Below, piece by piece: positions 1-9,518 of a stretch of DNA of 64,000 nucleotides. The translations under genes and the position numbers were made by a program. The notes below the pieces were generated by a model, which saw only the letters and a list, made by a program, of their open reading frames with translations, searched no databases and was not told the DNA's origin. Origin of the DNA: Clostridia bacterium (GTDB lineage Bacteria > Bacillota_A > Clostridia > TANB77 > CAG-508); NCBI GenBank assembly GCA_017475185.1, contig JAFVGB010000012.1, positions 62,001 to 126,000 on the forward strand, in the 5' to 3' direction. Position 1 is the stretch's first letter. Each line of letters opens with the position of its first letter.

Positions 1-343
1 ATTTATTTTGTAAAACATATTGGCCAATTGCATTATATTCTTGTGTTTCGATAATATCTGGCTTTCCTTCAATTTTTATTAAATTAATTACTTCTTCATA
101 ATATTGATAAGCTAACGCATTTTCATAACCTAAATATCCATAGTAATCTTTTTCACATTGTTTGAATCTATAAACTTTATAACCTTCTTTTGATGTTTCC
201 ATTTTTGTGTTATTGTTTCCTCTAACTATTACAGTTACATCATTTCCCGCTTCTGCAAACATTTTTGCACAATTTTCTACATATGTACCTATTCCTCCAC
301 CAAATTCTGGTGCAAATTCTCCTGTTAAAAACCAAATTTTCAT
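1..343 (-). CDS. Glycosyltransferase family 4, N-terminal part (cut by window edge)
   Basis: Reading from an ATG at 343 leftwards gives an open frame of 114 codons running off the window. The N-terminus is typical of a GT-B fold GT4 enzyme: a first beta strand, then a glycine-rich loop (EFGGGIGTYV, residues about 13-22) that usually contacts the nucleotide-sugar, then a helix with ENCAK and a second strand (VTVIV). A good ribosome binding site (GGAAAGGATG) precedes the ATG, and the gene starts 4 bases after the stop of the upstream GT2 gene, so the two are probably co-translated. It would be a cytoplasmic sugar transferase of the glycan cluster. Donor and acceptor cannot be told from this fragment. 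Confidence 0.75.
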   Translation of the reverse strand, partial: MKIWFLTGEFAPEFGGGIGTYVENCAKMFAEAGNDVTVIVRGNNNTKMETSKEGYKVYRFKQCEKDYYGYLGYENALAYQYYEEVINLIKIEGKPDIIETQEYNAIGQYVLQNK

Positions 344-347
344 TATA

Positions 348-1661
348 TTAACATCCTTTCCATATTTTTTTTATTATTCTATTTATCAACCTTCTGCTTT
401 TTTTATATTTTGCTATTTCTTCAAAATATAAGTCATTATTCTCATCATATCGATATTTTTCATAATTATTTCCTATTAAGTTCTTTATTATAGTTTCAAT
501 ATCTTCTTCATAATCACAATTCAACATATATGCTCTTTTTATATTTCTAGTATGAACAATATATTGAATAAAAGATTTCCAATGTTTTTTGTCTATAAAT
601 GTTGATAAATCAAACACCTCAGCATATTCTTCGAATTTCTGTCTATATATATATGGTGATTCATGTGTTGTTAGTATTGTTATTTTTTTATTTTCGTTAT
701 GTATTTTTTTTAATAAGTCTAATTTAAATGTATCTGTATTTAGCGTATTAGTTATATAAAGAACCCTTTGTTCATCTATTTTTGCAATAACATTATTAAC
801 TTCACTATAATCAATTTCACTCGAATTATCAAGTATTTTGTTTTTCTCCTCACTATTGTTAGGATAAATTTTTGCTTTAATTTCTTTGTTTATTTTTTTT
901 GCTTGTTCTTCTAATTCTTGTTTTCTTTTTTCATTATCATTGTTTTCATTAGAATTAATCCATGTTAATAAAGATGTCTTTTTTCTTCTATACCAAAATC
1001 CGTAAAATCCAATTTCAACTGGATAATTTCCTTTTTGCATCATTCTTAGCCATAAATGCCAATCTTCATTTACATATCTCTTAGCTATTGAGTAACCACC
1101 CAATTCCAAGATTTTTTGTTTTCTTATTAATGCAGTTGCTGTAATCATATTATCTACTTTCATTTTTTCGACATCAAATGCTCTTTTATCCAAGTCATTA
1201 AATTCTCCGAAATTTACAATGTTTGTGTACGCCCATGCCGCTTTTGGATTGGTTTTTAATGCCCAATAACTACATTCTAAAGTTGTAGGTTCTATTAAAT
1301 CATCTGCATCTAATGGAAAAATTAAATCTGTTGTTGATTTAGATATTCCATAATCCCTTCCTTTTGCCAATCCTTCATTTTCTTTATTATATATTTTAAT
1401 CCTATCATCTAATGCTTTTAAATTTGAAAGAACTTCTTCTGTATTTTCTTCTGTACTTCCATCATTAACTATTATCCATTCCCAGTAAGGAAATGTTTGA
1501 TTACTTAAACTTCTATATGTTTGCATTATATAATCTTTATAATTATAATAAGATGTAATTACACTGATTTTAGGATCATTTATTTTTATATTTTCAATTA
1601 ATCTTTTCCCTGGTTGTCTTTTAAAATCAAAAAACACATTTTTCTCAATATTATCTTCCAT
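348..1661 (-). CDS. Glycosyltransferase family 2 with extra C-terminal domain
   Basis: The first 250 residues are a GT-A fold GT2 domain: strand KISVITSYYN (31-40), the nucleotide-binding NDGS (66-69) and the metal-binding DADD (118-121), followed by the usual GGY acceptor-loop region. After a charged linker (about 245-290) comes a separate domain of about 145 residues that begins RVLYITNTLN and looks like one half of a Rossmann/GT-B sheet (alternating strands and helices), but no catalytic motif was recognised there. At 437 aa the protein is longer than simple GT2 enzymes (about 300 aa). It probably adds one sugar to a lipid-linked repeat unit at the inner membrane face. It lies in the left-most glycosyltransferase run, between two GT4 genes. 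Confidence 0.8.
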   Translation of the reverse strand: MEDNIEKNVFFDFKRQPGKRLIENIKINDPKISVITSYYNYKDYIMQTYRSLSNQTFPYWEWIIVNDGSTEENTEEVLSNLKALDDRIKIYNKENEGLAKGRDYGISKSTTDLIFPLDADDLIEPTTLECSYWALKTNPKAAWAYTNIVNFGEFNDLDKRAFDVEKMKVDNMITATALIRKQKILELGGYSIAKRYVNEDWHLWLRMMQKGNYPVEIGFYGFWYRRKKTSLLTWINSNENNDNEKRKQELEEQAKKINKEIKAKIYPNNSEEKNKILDNSSEIDYSEVNNVIAKIDEQRVLYITNTLNTDTFKLDLLKKIHNENKKITILTTHESPYIYRQKFEEYAEVFDLSTFIDKKHWKSFIQYIVHTRNIKRAYMLNCDYEEDIETIIKNLIGNNYEKYRYDENNDLYFEEIAKYKKSRRLINRIIKKIWKGC

Positions 1662-1708
1662 AATTCACCTTTTTCATTATAACATTATAGTTTTTGGCTT
1701 TCAATAAT

Positions 1709-2728
1709 TTATAAATTATTTTCAAAAAACACTTTGTATTGTTTAGCAATATTTTCCCATGACCAATTTTTTATTTGTTTTAAATTTTCTTTTGATAATT
1801 CCATTAATTTGCTTTTGTCATTATATAATTCTTTTATCTTTTCTTTTAATGAATCTTTACTTCTTTCACTTAATATATAGTTAAACTGTTTTTCGCCAAA
1901 ACATTCTCTAACAATTCCAACATCTGTTGAAATAACAGGTACTCCACATGCCATAGACTCTAGTACTGGCAAAGGTGTTCCTTCAGTTTTAGATGCACAT
2001 ACATAAACATCTATTGAACTATAATATTCTGGCATATCTTGCTGTTTAATCATTCCATTTTTTCTATCAGCTGTTTTTAAAACAACTTTATATCCTTCAT
2101 TTTTTAGTTCTTCAATAGCTGGAATAATAATCGTATTTAGACCTTTTAAATCTGAATCCATATCTGAATCAGTAAATTCACTATTTCCAACCCATCCAAT
2201 AACAAGTTCATTGATATTTTCAAATCTTTGTAAATTTTTAGGAATATACAAATTTAAATCAACTCCATCATTTATAACTTGTTCCGGATTATTTATTTCA
2301 TTTAAATTTGAGTAGATTTCAAAAATTTTTCTTGAAGTAGCTATATAATTTTTTACATATTTAAATATTTCTTTTGTTCTCCAAGATTCAATTTCATTTA
2401 AATATAAATGATCACATACTGTTGTTGTTATATTTTTACTGTAAATGTATTCATTGTAAAAATCATGCTTTGACATTCCAATTGATTTAATATAATAATC
2501 CATTGATTCATTATCAATCAATGATAAATAACCTCTCCATAAAAAATGGATCAAATCATATTTTTTGCAATAGATAAATAATTTTACCATATTGCCATGA
2601 AAAATATCACCAGGAATTATATCTATATCATAATATTCTTGTAGGTAATTTACTAGCTGTTTAGCAATATTATGAAAAGCCCAGCCTTGAGTGTCAATTA
2701 TTAGTGCTATTTTCTTTTTTTCGTTCAT
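1709..2728 (-). CDS. Glycosyltransferase family 4
   Basis: A GT-B protein of about 339 aa. The C-terminal half carries the GT4 nucleotide-sugar signature E-x7-E within TEGTPLPVLESMACGVPVI, preceded by a strand with YVCAS. The N-terminal half (ALIIDTQGWAFHNIAK) lacks a typical GGAE loop. I place the start at the ATG at 2728, because AGGTGG lies 5 bases upstream, rather than at an in-frame GTG three codons earlier. The start lies inside the end of the small coiled-coil gene, a 35-base overlap that implies translational coupling. It is expected to transfer a sugar in the cytoplasm during repeat-unit assembly; specificity is unknown. Confidence 0.82.
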   Translation of the reverse strand: MNEKKKIALIIDTQGWAFHNIAKQLVNYLQEYYDIDIIPGDIFHGNMVKLFIYCKKYDLIHFLWRGYLSLIDNESMDYYIKSIGMSKHDFYNEYIYSKNITTTVCDHLYLNEIESWRTKEIFKYVKNYIATSRKIFEIYSNLNEINNPEQVINDGVDLNLYIPKNLQRFENINELVIGWVGNSEFTDSDMDSDLKGLNTIIIPAIEELKNEGYKVVLKTADRKNGMIKQQDMPEYYSSIDVYVCASKTEGTPLPVLESMACGVPVISTDVGIVRECFGEKQFNYILSERSKDSLKEKIKELYNDKSKLMELSKENLKQIKNWSWENIAKQYKVFFENNL

Positions 2729-3017
2729 TTTTACCACCTAACAATCCCTTTACCTTTTTTACTATTTTATAACTTCTTGAACATTCTATTGATTCCAATT
2801 TTTTTAATAATTCATTTTTTTCAGCATCAATATTGTTAATAATATTTTGATAATATTCTTTTTGTAATTCATTTTGTTTTTTTAGATCTTCAATTATTTT
2901 TTCGCGTTCTTCTATAATGTGTTGTTTTTTTAGTAAATTATTTCTAGTTAAATCTAATTCTGCTTCCAATTCCTCAATTAAAATGCTGTTTGTATCTATG
3001 TTTTCATTGTTTTCCAT
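2694..3017 (-). CDS. Small coiled-coil protein, glycosyltransferase-associated
   Basis: A 107-residue, highly charged protein that is almost entirely predicted coiled coil (leucine/isoleucine heptads from about residue 12 to 75). It ends with a basic segment, SRSYKIVKKVKGLLGG. A similar helix-then-S-x-S-Y/W-x-hydrophobic-basic element is often fused to glycosyltransferases or rhamnan-synthesis proteins; here it stands alone. It has a good ribosome binding site (AGGAGG, 6 bases before ATG). It overlaps the GT2 gene upstream by 14 bases and the GT4 gene downstream by about 35 bases. I infer a scaffold or length-measuring accessory of the neighbouring enzymes, perhaps membrane-associated through the basic tail. 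No catalytic function is visible. Confidence 0.7.
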   Translation of the reverse strand: MENNENIDTNSILIEELEAELDLTRNNLLKKQHIIEEREKIIEDLKKQNELQKEYYQNIINNIDAEKNELLKKLESIECSRSYKIVKKVKGLLGGKNERKKENSTNN

Positions 3018-3906
3018 AAATACCTCCTAACTTTATTTTTATTATTCCTGGAATAAACAAAATATATATTAAAATTTTATTTATTTTGTCATGAACATTT
3101 TTTACATTTAATTTTTTATTAATCATATATGTAAATAAAATATAATGTTTTATTACATACATCCTTTTGCTAAAATTAACACCTTTCATATCTCTTTCCA
3201 AAATTTCTTGAAAGTATTTATAATATCCATTTGGTGATTTTATAAAAGTGTTGTTTATATTAGATGTGTATCCATTATCTAGGTACACTCCTTCTACAAT
3301 AGGAATATTAAAGCATTTAACTCTATAGTCTAAATCCATTTTATGATACATTCTTGCTTCTGTAATAAATTTTTCATTTTTTTCCAACTCATGTTTATAT
3401 TTTTTTCTAATTTCACTTTTAAAAACAATAATTTTTTCTCCACATATATCTTTTTTAAAATACATATCAAACATTGTTGTATTTTGGTTTTCTATTTTAA
3501 ATTTATTTCCACTTATTTTTCCATTGCCTTCACTTTTCAAAAATATTAAAGCGTATAAATCATCGTCTTTTAATAGTATTTCCGATTTATCATAGATTAA
3601 TTCAAAAGCATTATCAATAAAATAGTCATCAGAATCACAATCCATAACTAAATCTCCAGTAACATGTTCCATCAAATTGTTAATTGCTTGCATTTTCCCT
3701 TGATTCTCTTGTTTATAATACTTAACATCTAAGTTTTTTACTGACATCATTTTTGAAACAATGTCTTTTGTATTATCTGTAGAACCATCATCCATAATTA
3801 ACCATTCAATATCTATTTTTTCTATTAAATTATTCACAATACTTTCATATAGCCTTTTTAGTAAATCTGCTCTATTATATGTTGCTGTTAATATTGATAA
3901 TTTCAC
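3004..3906 (-). CDS. Glycosyltransferase family 2
   Basis: A 300-residue GT-A enzyme: strand KLSILTATYN (2-10), DDGSTD (39-44) and the metal-binding DCDSDD (89-94). The C-terminal part (ISKRMYVIKHYILF onward) is a hydrophobic, basic tail that may sit on the membrane. It resembles enzymes that add sugars to undecaprenyl-linked repeat units. The gene follows the GT4 gene at 3910 by only 3 bases and overlaps the coiled-coil gene, so it is inside one polycistronic unit. The sugar specificity is not visible. Confidence 0.82.
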   Translation of the reverse strand: MKLSILTATYNRADLLKRLYESIVNNLIEKIDIEWLIMDDGSTDNTKDIVSKMMSVKNLDVKYYKQENQGKMQAINNLMEHVTGDLVMDCDSDDYFIDNAFELIYDKSEILLKDDDLYALIFLKSEGNGKISGNKFKIENQNTTMFDMYFKKDICGEKIIVFKSEIRKKYKHELEKNEKFITEARMYHKMDLDYRVKCFNIPIVEGVYLDNGYTSNINNTFIKSPNGYYKYFQEILERDMKGVNFSKRMYVIKHYILFTYMINKKLNVKNVHDKINKILIYILFIPGIIKIKLGGIYGKQ

Positions 3907-3909
3907 CTA

Positions 3910-5013
3910 TTACTTCACCAACTTTTCTATTTGTTTTATTATATCATAATTTTCACTATACTTATGTTCTTTTTCATTATTTTTCCATTCTTGAAGCATT
4001 TTTATGCTGTTTTTTATTCCTTCATATACTCCTTGCTCATTATTTTCTGTAATATATGATTTATTATATCCTATAACCGCTTCTCTTGCAGCAGTATCTG
4101 TTATTAAAATTGGTTTTCCTAAAATTTCTGCTTCAATTACTGACATTCCAAAGCCTTCGTAATTTGATAGCAATGCATATATATCACAATTTTTTATATA
4201 GGGATATGGATTTTCTTTTTTACCCAAAAGCATAAATGTATTTTCAACATTATATTTTTTTATTAGTTCCTTTAAATTTTCTCTTTCCGGTCCATCTCCA
4301 ATTACAAAAAATCTGTGGTAACACCCATCATCTATTAATTCACTATGAACTTTTATTAATCTATCAATAGCTTTTTGTTCTGTAAGTCTTGCCACTGTTA
4401 AAAAATTAGCTTGTCCATTTTCAAAAACATTTCGGTAATTTGCTTCTGCTTTTTCTAAGACTCTTTTTGATGATAAGTAATTTGGAATTATCATGTTATT
4501 TTTATCTAAACCATATATTTCTTCAAATTGCTCTTTATTATCATTACTTACAAAAACTATATCATTATACTCTGAATAACATTTTTTGTCCAATTTTCGT
4601 TTTAATTTAGCTATTAATTTTTCTCCATATACTTTTCCAATATCATTATGCACCCATGCTATTTTCTTGGTATTTTTATTTTTTACGCTAAATAATCTTG
4701 TTATTGGTCCTTCTAAGAAAGCAATTTCTGTACTATATCCTTTATTAATATATTTTTTATAAATTGATTTTTTGTTAAATAATAACTTTAAAGATACTAA
4801 CATCTTTTCTTTTGAAGAAAGCTGATTATATGGTTTATTTATCATATTTACCAGTTTAATATTATCTGATAACTCTTGTTCAAATTCACCTTTTCCATAT
4901 AATGTAAATATTGTTATATCATATTCCGAAGATAATTCATTGGCAATATCTACCAAAACCCTCTCTGCACCTCCAAGAGTTAACCCAGTAATTCCAAAAA
5001 TAATTTTTTTCAA
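3910..5013 (-). CDS. Glycosyltransferase family 4
   Basis: A 367-residue GT-B enzyme. The N-terminus has the glycine loop TGLTLGGAERVLVDIANEL, typical of GT4, and the C-terminal domain has FLTVARLTEQK, the IGDGPER turn and the E-x7-E motif in SNYEGFGMSVIEAE. All landmarks of an active retaining glycosyltransferase are present and length is normal. It lies 14 bases after the Wzy-like gene at 5028 and is closely related in layout to the GT4 gene at 8386, suggesting an old duplication within the cluster. It probably acts in the cytoplasm on a lipid-linked acceptor. Confidence 0.86.
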   Translation of the reverse strand: MKKIIFGITGLTLGGAERVLVDIANELSSEYDITIFTLYGKGEFEQELSDNIKLVNMINKPYNQLSSKEKMLVSLKLLFNKKSIYKKYINKGYSTEIAFLEGPITRLFSVKNKNTKKIAWVHNDIGKVYGEKLIAKLKRKLDKKCYSEYNDIVFVSNDNKEQFEEIYGLDKNNMIIPNYLSSKRVLEKAEANYRNVFENGQANFLTVARLTEQKAIDRLIKVHSELIDDGCYHRFFVIGDGPERENLKELIKKYNVENTFMLLGKKENPYPYIKNCDIYALLSNYEGFGMSVIEAEILGKPILITDTAAREAVIGYNKSYITENNEQGVYEGIKNSIKMLQEWKNNEKEHKYSENYDIIKQIEKLVK

Positions 5014-5027
5014 TTATTATTCACCTC

Positions 5028-6443
5028 CTAATTAATTTCTTTAACTTTTATTCTTAATAAAATACTTGCTATAATAATTATTATCATTGATGATGAATTA
5101 AAAAATGTATATCCAGATAGAGTTGATAACACAAAGCTTAATAGTACTGCAAAAAGTAACATCATAAACTCTGAATCAATCTTTTTTATTTTCTTTATAA
5201 ATACTATAAGTGCTTGAAGTAAAATTGCTATAAAAGGAATCATATATAACATGAAACCTACTATTCCAAAATTCAATAAAAAAGCCGGAAATTCCATTTC
5301 CCATACCAATTCATTTGTGTTTATCAAATAACCATTTCCTATTAATATCAATAAAACATTTTTTTGATTTTTTACAAGCATAACATGATATATCAATTGT
5401 TGTATTCTAGTATTTGTATTAGATACATTATATTTTTTTGCAACATCATATAAATCAATTATTGATTGTTTTTGTGCTTGTGTCATAAAATCATCATCAA
5501 TTTCATTGTTTATTATTTTATTTCTATATGTTGTCAAATCACCTGTTAAATTTGATACTTGTCCTGTTGACTCATCTATTATTGTACTTTCCATATTTTG
5601 TAAATGTTTTCTTCTTTGTACAGTTACTGATCCTGCTATTATTACTACAGTTATAAGCAGAAACAAAACACTCAAGAAAATCAAAAAATTTTTCTTATTA
5701 ATTTTTTCTTTTGCTACCATTTTTTCAATAATTTGAGCTATTATAAAACATAAACTTGCCAGTACAAACCCTATTAATCCTACCCTTGTTCCTATAAGTG
5801 TCATCAAATAAATTCCAACTATCAAAATAATTGAAAACACTATACTTCTAGCAATTTTATTTTGTATTTTCATTATAAAACTCATTATTATAAAAGTACT
5901 TAATAATAAAATTGCACTTATACTGTTTCCTGATTCAAACCATCCTTTATATCCAATTCCTTCAATATAAGTTGGTGAAGAAGTATTGGTAATTATCGAT
6001 ACATAAATTGAAATTATATATATCGCTAATGAAATTACTATTGATCTTTTTAATTTGAAATTATTTTCAGAATTAAAAACATATCCAAAAACAAATAAAT
6101 TTAATATCATAAACGAATAATTTACTATATACTGTGCTTCATGAGTTAAAGTTCCGAATGAACATTTTGTTATCATATTATTAAACAAATATAAATGTGC
6201 CATTCCATAAATTGCGTATATTGCACAAATTCCAATCATTGAGAATATAGTTTTCATTTTCTGTTTTAAAAAAATATATGTAAAAACAATTACTGGTATA
6301 ATTGGTCTTATGAAAGTTGATATAGAATAATTAGTTTCAAATTTATTTCTAAACAAAAAACTTGATATATCTAAAATCGGACATAATATTATAAAAAAAC
6401 ATAGTAAATTTTCTGGTAAAATTATTTTTTTAACCTTTTCCAC
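5028..6443 (-). CDS. O-antigen ligase/Wzy-like polysaccharide polymerase
   Basis: A 471-residue polytopic membrane protein with about 10-12 hydrophobic segments. One large hydrophilic external loop (roughly residues 275-345, rich in charged and polar residues) is followed by LLILIGNGYLINTN and further helices. This plan, with a big loop in the second half and a Gly-rich turn after it, fits the O-antigen ligase/polymerase (Wzy_C) superfamily, which joins undecaprenyl-linked units outside the membrane. The start is a GTG that overlaps the stop of the GT2 gene upstream (TAGTG), indicating translational coupling. It is one of three Wzy-like genes in the window. An O-antigen ligase-type transfer to another acceptor cannot be excluded. 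Confidence 0.72.
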   Translation of the reverse strand: MEKVKKIILPENLLCFFIILCPILDISSFLFRNKFETNYSISTFIRPIIPVIVFTYIFLKQKMKTIFSMIGICAIYAIYGMAHLYLFNNMITKCSFGTLTHEAQYIVNYSFMILNLFVFGYVFNSENNFKLKRSIVISLAIYIISIYVSIITNTSSPTYIEGIGYKGWFESGNSISAILLLSTFIIMSFIMKIQNKIARSIVFSIILIVGIYLMTLIGTRVGLIGFVLASLCFIIAQIIEKMVAKEKINKKNFLIFLSVLFLLITVVIIAGSVTVQRRKHLQNMESTIIDESTGQVSNLTGDLTTYRNKIINNEIDDDFMTQAQKQSIIDLYDVAKKYNVSNTNTRIQQLIYHVMLVKNQKNVLLILIGNGYLINTNELVWEMEFPAFLLNFGIVGFMLYMIPFIAILLQALIVFIKKIKKIDSEFMMLLFAVLLSFVLSTLSGYTFFNSSSMIIIIIASILLRIKVKEIN

Positions 6444-7411
6444 TAATTTTTTATTCCTTTCATACTAAACATAAATGAATAAATCTTGAATGTTAATTTA
6501 TTCACACTTCTCATGTACATATTCTTTCCATTATTTCTATGACATAAGATACTATTTTTCTTCCAATTTGGAAATTTATTATTTAAATTATTCCATGTTA
6601 AGCTTAATTGTTCTGTCCTTATATTTTTATCTTTAATTTTCACAATTCTTTTAAATGAACTACATAATAAAATTCGTGTATATGTATATTCTAACTCTGT
6701 TTTGTAGTCTTCGTAATAACCATTTTCTTTATAATAATTTATTACGTTATCAAAAACTGTAAAAATTTCTTTTGTTCTTTCATTTTGTGTGTTAACAATT
6801 GAATTTTCTCTTTGAACATAATAAATTAAAAATTCTTTTACAAAACCACACTTATTAATATGTGGCAATAATTTATAGAAAAATTCTATATCTTCATATC
6901 TTAAACCTTTTGGAAATTCTATCTTATTGTTTATTAATAATTCTCTTTTAATTAATTTATTCCACGCAACAACTCTAGCTTTTTCAAGCATTTCATGTTT
7001 ATTATTATAAATTTCTCCACAATCTTTAATTTCTTTTTTACTATATTTCCATATAAAATCACACTCAACAAAATCACATTGTTCTTCTGTTGCTTTATTA
7101 TACATTTTTTCATAAATAGTATTATCTACATAGTCATCCGAATCAAGGAATGCAATATACTCACCTGTTGCAAATTTCATTCCATAATTTCTTGCATCAG
7201 ATAGCCCTCCGTTTTGTTTTATAACATATTTAATTTTGTTTTGATATTTTTCTAAATATTGTTTTATTATTGTTTCAGAATTGTCTGTTGAGCCATCATT
7301 TACAACAATTATTTCTATATCACTCAAAGTTTGATTTACCAGACTTTTCAAGCATTTATCTATATATTTTTCAACATTATAAACTGGAACAATTACACTT
7401 ACTTTTGGCAT
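6443..7411 (-). CDS. Glycosyltransferase family 2 (EpsH/WaaV-like)
   Basis: A 322-residue GT-A enzyme with VSVIVPVYN (4-12), NDGSTD (38-43), the conserved GGLSDARNYG (68-77) and metal-binding DSDD (90-93). The acceptor half contains the cluster-typical KLIKRELL and RYEDIEF motifs seen in beta-glycosyltransferases of capsule loci. Its first 95 residues run parallel to the next gene (7435), including the same spacing of all motifs, so the pair probably arose by tandem duplication and then diverged in the acceptor half. It is followed at once by the Wzy-like gene (one-base overlap). Confidence 0.86.
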   Translation of the reverse strand: MPKVSVIVPVYNVEKYIDKCLKSLVNQTLSDIEIIVVNDGSTDNSETIIKQYLEKYQNKIKYVIKQNGGLSDARNYGMKFATGEYIAFLDSDDYVDNTIYEKMYNKATEEQCDFVECDFIWKYSKKEIKDCGEIYNNKHEMLEKARVVAWNKLIKRELLINNKIEFPKGLRYEDIEFFYKLLPHINKCGFVKEFLIYYVQRENSIVNTQNERTKEIFTVFDNVINYYKENGYYEDYKTELEYTYTRILLCSSFKRIVKIKDKNIRTEQLSLTWNNLNNKFPNWKKNSILCHRNNGKNMYMRSVNKLTFKIYSFMFSMKGIKN

Positions 7412-7434
7412 TTTATCACCTATCTATATAAATT

Positions 7435-8382
7435 TTATCTAATTTTTAAATATAACTTTACATTTATTTTCAATAATATTTTCTTGATTAATTGTTTAAA
7501 ATTTCTGACTTTAATATTATCAAAAATCTTTCTCTTTTTTAATTCTCTAATATATTGTTCATGATATTCTTTTGGCAATTCATCTAGCTTTAATATTAAG
7601 CAATTTGACATATATATTTTGAAATTTTGTGATGTAAACATATCAATGTCAATTTGTGATAATTTTTTTATATAATTATCATAATGTTCTAACATATCAT
7701 ATGCTCTGTTTCTAATCTTTTCACTATTATTATTTCTTGTAATACTGTCTTGTGATTGAACATAATAATATCCATAAAAATCTGTTGAAACAACACTTTT
7801 AGCAGATATTATTATAAATGGTACTATTGCCCAATCCTCATGATATTTATTTATTGGAAAAAAGAAATTATTTTTTTCAAAAAAATCTCTTTTATATAAA
7901 TATAGCCATGCGGTTTCTAATAACACATCTTGTCCATATAATATATTAAAAGCTTGATTTCCTGTTTCTTTTTCAAAAACCGGTCCACCTACTTTTTCGA
8001 GGTGTTTTCCATTTTCATCTACTCTCAAGCATTTATATTTAATTAATTCTATTTCTTGTATCATATATTGTTCCATGGTTTCAAATAATTTTTCATCTAT
8101 ATAATCATCTGAATCCACAAAACAAATATAATCTCCTGTTGCTTTACTTATGCCAAAATTTCTAGCGTCTGAAAGTCCACCATTGTTTTTTTCAAATATT
8201 TTTATTTTATCAGGATATTCATTTTCAAACTTTTTTAATATTTTATCTGAATTATCTGTTGACCCATCATTTACAACAATTATTTCAATTTCAACGTTTT
8301 TTTGGCTTAATATTGAATTCAAACATTTTTCTATGTATTTTTCAGTATTATATACTGGAACTATTACACTTACTTTTTTCAT
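7435..8382 (-). CDS. Glycosyltransferase family 2 (tandem paralogue of 6443-7411)
   Basis: A 315-residue GT2 enzyme with VSVIVPVYN (4-12), NDGSTDNSD (38-46), GGLSDARNFG (68-77) and DSDD (90-93). The C-terminal half differs from that of its neighbour (YKRDFFEKNN, KYHEDWAI), so a different acceptor is likely. The start follows the GT4 gene at 8386 by 3 bases. It is a cytoplasmic or peripheral membrane enzyme of repeat-unit assembly; the sugar is unknown. Confidence 0.86.
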   Translation of the reverse strand: MKKVSVIVPVYNTEKYIEKCLNSILSQKNVEIEIIVVNDGSTDNSDKILKKFENEYPDKIKIFEKNNGGLSDARNFGISKATGDYICFVDSDDYIDEKLFETMEQYMIQEIELIKYKCLRVDENGKHLEKVGGPVFEKETGNQAFNILYGQDVLLETAWLYLYKRDFFEKNNFFFPINKYHEDWAIVPFIIISAKSVVSTDFYGYYYVQSQDSITRNNNSEKIRNRAYDMLEHYDNYIKKLSQIDIDMFTSQNFKIYMSNCLILKLDELPKEYHEQYIRELKKRKIFDNIKVRNFKQLIKKILLKINVKLYLKIR

Positions 8383-8385
8383 GTT

Positions 8386-9489
8386 TTATTTCCTTCCATT
8401 GATGATTTTTTCAACTTTATCTATAATTTCATTGTTAAATATATTTGGATCAAATTCAGATTTTATTTCATATCCATTTTTTATAAAATCACTCATAGCC
8501 TTATAAATTTCTTTAGTATTTTTTTCAGTAACAACTCCAAATTTATTTTCAATATCTTTTTTACTATCTGATACATTAGTTGTAATTATAGGCTTATTTA
8601 GAATTTTTGACTCTATATATGTTACAGGGTATCCCTCATAATCTGATGTCAATATAACGCAATCTGATATTTTGAAATATGGATATGGATTTGCTTTTTT
8701 TCCAACAAAAATTATATTTTCAGTCAAATTACTATTTTCAACTATTTTTTTATAACTTTCAGTATCACTTCCTGAACCTACTAATAAAATTCTGAACTTC
8801 TCATTATCTTGTTTCAATAACTTAGCACATTCAATTAATCTAGTAATTCTTTTTTGATGTTCATCATGTCTTGCAACATTTATAAATGTAGTTACACAAT
8901 CATCTCTTTTTATATCTATATTTTCGTCTGCAAGTTTATATATTCTTTCATAATCAATTAAATTATTGCATGTTAATACATTTTCATTATGAACACCGTA
9001 TTTTTGTATATATTGCTCTTTTGCTTCTTCTGAAACAAATATAACATTTTTAAAATCATGTGCATTTATTGAATCAAAGAATTGCTTGTATTTATAATCA
9101 TTTCTCTCATAAAAATAATAATAATTATTATGAACCCACAAAGCTGTATTTTCAGAAGCCGTTCTTGCCACAAATGATGCCATTTTACAATATGTAGCAT
9201 AACTACATGAAAAATCATATTTATTCTTATAACTTAAAGCAAAATTAATTCTTTTACATAGATTAATTGCTTTTGCAACAAGTTTAAATTTAAAATATGA
9301 TGGTGTGTATTCAATAATTTCAACACTTTTATCAATTAAATTTAAAAACGTTCCCTGTTTTTTTTCTAGCACCAAAGTTATATCATATTCTTTGGCTAAA
9401 TAATTAATAAGTGAAACCAATGCAGTCTCAATTCCACCAACATCTAAAGAATATGCCGAAAATAATATTTTTTTCTTTTCATTATTCAT
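8386..9489 (-). CDS. Glycosyltransferase family 4
   Basis: A GT-B enzyme of about 367 aa: N-terminal loop SLDVGGIETALVSL, then C-terminal VARHDEHQKRITR, the GSGSDTESY turn and E-x7-E in TSDYEGYPVTYIES. I choose the ATG at 9489 because GGATGGTGAT stands just before it; the more upstream in-frame ATG at 9504 lacks a ribosome binding site. The gene begins about 30 bases after rpiA and is therefore probably read from the rpiA promoter. Function: cytoplasmic addition of one sugar to a growing glycan unit. Confidence 0.84.
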   Translation of the reverse strand: MNNEKKKILFSAYSLDVGGIETALVSLINYLAKEYDITLVLEKKQGTFLNLIDKSVEIIEYTPSYFKFKLVAKAINLCKRINFALSYKNKYDFSCSYATYCKMASFVARTASENTALWVHNNYYYFYERNDYKYKQFFDSINAHDFKNVIFVSEEAKEQYIQKYGVHNENVLTCNNLIDYERIYKLADENIDIKRDDCVTTFINVARHDEHQKRITRLIECAKLLKQDNEKFRILLVGSGSDTESYKKIVENSNLTENIIFVGKKANPYPYFKISDCVILTSDYEGYPVTYIESKILNKPIITTNVSDSKKDIENKFGVVTEKNTKEIYKAMSDFIKNGYEIKSEFDPNIFNNEIIDKVEKIINGRK

Positions 9490-9518
9490 ATTATCACCAT
9501 CCAATTTTTATTTATTTT

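Noticed and set aside
1703..1720. An 18-base AT palindrome across the stop codon of the GT4 gene at 1709
   Set aside because: It contains only A and T, has no T-run after it and falls within what is expected by chance in such AT-rich DNA.
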